Positions 62,460 through 64,000 of a stretch of 64,000 bases of DNA are shown piece after piece. The position numbers and the translations under genes are program-made. The stretch is from Paraburkholderia sp. NMBU_R16 (GTDB lineage Bacteria > Pseudomonadota > Gammaproteobacteria > Burkholderiales > Burkholderiaceae), in the NCBI RefSeq assembly GCF_013282575.1, contig NZ_JAAAYE010000027.1:1-64000 (forward strand). The letters are read 5' to 3'. The stretch's first letter is position 1, and each line of letters starts with the position of its first letter. The notes beneath the pieces were generated by a model. It saw only the letters and a list, made by a program, of their open reading frames with translations, had not been told where the DNA came from and did not search any database.

Positions 62460-63041
62460 TCAGGTCAGATCGCCCGCCAGGGAAGCGGCGACATGCGATT
62501 CGATGCGGGCAACAGGGCTCGGATACGCGGAATGATCGCATCCGGCCGATAGTCCCGCACCGCTGCGCAGGCGCTCCTTCATCGACGCGGTGAACTCGAA
62601 TCGCAGAAAATGGACCGCAGAAGTCTTTTCATCATTGGCTCGATCCATGTCTTCGTCCGCTATGGCGTAGACGCGCGGTTCGCCGTCGACCTGCAGAAAC
62701 ACGTGTGTTTCGATGCCGATGAGCCGCTTCAGCGCGGCCCGCCGCTCGACTTCGTTCTCATATTCGATCTGCATTGTAGCTTTCAAATTGCTTCCATCTG
62801 GAACAAGAGGTAAATAGGCTTCCAATTCGCCTCGAATTCCGTCCTCATCGAAAATCTTCTCGATGTGTAACATTTCATGAATCTGGTAGCGAATTGTTAA
62901 TTCGTCCTCGAATATCAAGGTCAAATGATTGCCGATGCGAACCATGCGCTGCTTCTTATGTTCGATCACTTCGTCGCGCATTGACTTGCGTGCTTTTGCG
63001 TAGGCTTCGAGCGTCATCAGCGATTCTCTGGAAATAGTCAT
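62460..63041 (-). CDS. DUF3501 family protein
   Basis: The 193-residue protein matches DUF3501: residues about 25-60 (RDEVIEHKKQRMVRIGNHLTLIFED), RYQIHEMLHIEKIFDEDGI and EAYLPLVPDGSNLKATMQIEYENEVERRAAL. Its role is unknown. Across proteobacteria, DUF3501 genes commonly stand next to a rubrerythrin and an Fe-S oxidoreductase, which suggests oxidative-stress-related redox chemistry. ATG 63041 is preferred to 63071. It follows the Fe-S oxidoreductase gene after 36 bases. Confidence 0.85.
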   Translation of the reverse strand: MTISRESLMTLEAYAKARKSMRDEVIEHKKQRMVRIGNHLTLIFEDELTIRYQIHEMLHIEKIFDEDGIRGELEAYLPLVPDGSNLKATMQIEYENEVERRAALKRLIGIETHVFLQVDGEPRVYAIADEDMDRANDEKTSAVHFLRFEFTASMKERLRSGAGLSAGCDHSAYPSPVARIESHVAASLAGDLT

Positions 63042-63077
63042 CGGCCAATTCCTTGCAAGAAAAGAAAGCACAGTCGT

Positions 63078-64000
63078 TTAAATGTCATATGCCTTGCGCA
63101 GCAGCGTCAGCGGATGGGCCAGCGGCGCACTGCCCAGCCCTGCCTCCTCGATGCCTTGCGCGATATGGTGCCCCGCAAGTTGGCAGTCCGAGGCAATGAA
63201 GGCCGGTTGAGGCTCCGCCATCGCCTTGAACACCGGGGCGCCGATTTTCATGGCGATGCGATGAAATTCCTTTTTGACGCCGAACGTGCCGGCATGCCCC
63301 GAGCAGCGTTCGACGATCTTGACCTCGGTGTCGGGCACGAGCGAGAGGGCGTCGTAAGTTTTACGCCCCAGGTTCTGTACGCGCCCGTGACAGGGCACAT
63401 GGTAGGAAATCTTACCGAGCGCGCGCTTGAAGTCGGTCTTCAGCAAACCGTCGCGGTGGCGCGACACGAAGTACTCGAATGGATCCCAAAAGGCATCGCT
63501 GACCGCGCGAACCTCTTCGTCCTCCGGAAACATCAGCGGCAACTCGTGCTTGTACATGAGCACGCAGCTCGGAATCGCGGCCATGATGGCGTAGCCGTCG
63601 CGCGCATATCGCTCAAGCACAGGAATGTTCTTCGCCTTCTTCGCGGCCACGCCTTCGAGGTTGCCTTGCTCCAGTAACGGCATGCCGCAGCACGCTTCGC
63701 TCGCCACCAGCACATAGGGAATGTCGTTGTGCGCAAGCAGCGCCAACAGATCGTGGCCGATCCCCGGCTCGTTGAAGTTCACATAGCAGGTTGCATAGAT
63801 CGCCACCTTGCCGGGCGTGCGTTCTCCGTCACGCACCGCGGTGCTGGGCGAAGGCTTGGCTGCGCCGCGAAACTTGCGCGGAGCGAATTCTGGCAGCCAG
63901 GCGTTCTTGTCGACGCCGAGCGCGGACTCGAGTACGCCGCGCGCGGGCTTCGACCGGTTCACGGCATTGACTGTCTGGGTCACCACGGGAATACCCGCGA
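63078..64000 (-). CDS. Fe-S oxidoreductase with CCG domains (partial, runs off the right edge)
   Basis: The visible 300-odd residues are the C-terminal part of a heterodisulfide-reductase/GlpC-like protein. Two CCG (cysteine-rich) domains are seen: CYVNFNEPGIGHDLLALL with EACCGMPLLEQGN, and PCHGRVQNLGRKTYDALSL with ERCSGHAGTFGVKKE. In the second, the usual CCG reads CSG. The frame stays open through the window edge, so the start and the expected N-terminal ferredoxin-type Cys clusters lie outside. It probably transfers electrons in an operon with DUF3501 (and usually rubrerythrin). Confidence 0.85.
   Translation of the reverse strand, partial: AGIPVVTQTVNAVNRSKPARGVLESALGVDKNAWLPEFAPRKFRGAAKPSPSTAVRDGERTPGKVAIYATCYVNFNEPGIGHDLLALLAHNDIPYVLVASEACCGMPLLEQGNLEGVAAKKAKNIPVLERYARDGYAIMAAIPSCVLMYKHELPLMFPEDEEVRAVSDAFWDPFEYFVSRHRDGLLKTDFKRALGKISYHVPCHGRVQNLGRKTYDALSLVPDTEVKIVERCSGHAGTFGVKKEFHRIAMKIGAPVFKAMAEPQPAFIASDCQLAGHHIAQGIEEAGLGSAPLAHPLTLLRKAYDI

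Noticed and set aside
62333-62593. Short plus-strand ORF beginning in the AT-rich spacer
   Set aside because: It has no ribosome-binding site, runs into the antisense of the DUF3501 gene and shows no recognisable feature.

Overview
The window is GC-rich and densely coded, with Gram-negative features: a trimeric-type porin, outer-membrane lipoproteins, an autotransporter and a Wzy-type exopolysaccharide locus. Several families are typical of Burkholderia and relatives (a cepacian-like bce gene set, DUF1254 and DUF748 proteins, DUF3501 next to an Fe-S oxidoreductase). I infer a member of the Burkholderiaceae such as Burkholderia, Paraburkholderia or Trinickia. The species cannot be fixed from sequence reading alone. 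No rRNA, tRNA, CRISPR array or intact insertion sequence was seen.

Region by region. 1-9.6 kb: a porin behind a perfect palindrome, an ABC exporter with an upstream 27-codon ORF, and a DUF748/AsmA-like giant paired with a DUF1254 lipoprotein. 9.6-14.9 kb: a structured intergenic region, a CueR-type operator driving a copper P-type ATPase, an Ala/Ser-rich membrane protein and an AGE-family sugar epimerase. 14.9-23.1 kb: signalling genes (chemoreceptor, diguanylate cyclase, CHASE2 histidine kinase with a divergent OmpR-type regulator) plus a thioesterase and an alpha/beta hydrolase. 23.2-35.5 kb: a 1233-residue autotransporter with two 180-residue tandem repeats, a Pat-like acetyltransferase lacking a recognisable ATP-grasp core, a Tat-exported PhoD phosphatase, a paiB-lysE pair, zwf and a periplasmic PEBP protein.

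35.6-40.5 kb holds a tightly overlapping five-gene operon (ketopantoate-reductase-like, VOC, MaoC hydratase, family III CoA-transferase, shikimate-dehydrogenase-like) followed by a LysR regulator. It looks like a catabolic pathway for an unidentified acid processed as a CoA thioester. The CoA-transferase carries a one-base deletion. 40.5-43.8 kb holds small exported or membrane proteins and an AT-richer island with a P-loop ATPase fused to a nuclease-like domain. prfC and a second chemoreceptor follow.

47.8-60.8 kb is an exopolysaccharide locus. Eight genes run on the minus strand: priming glucose transferase, UDP-glucose dehydrogenase, Wza-like export lipoprotein, Wzc-like tyrosine kinase, GT2, Wzy-like polymerase and two GT4s. 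manC is transcribed divergently. The layout resembles the cepacian bce cluster but has no bceD-type phosphatase and no flippase in view. A protein built on the N-terminal domain of an IS5-type transposase faces manC tail to tail. The window ends in a DUF3501/Fe-S oxidoreductase operon cut by the right edge.
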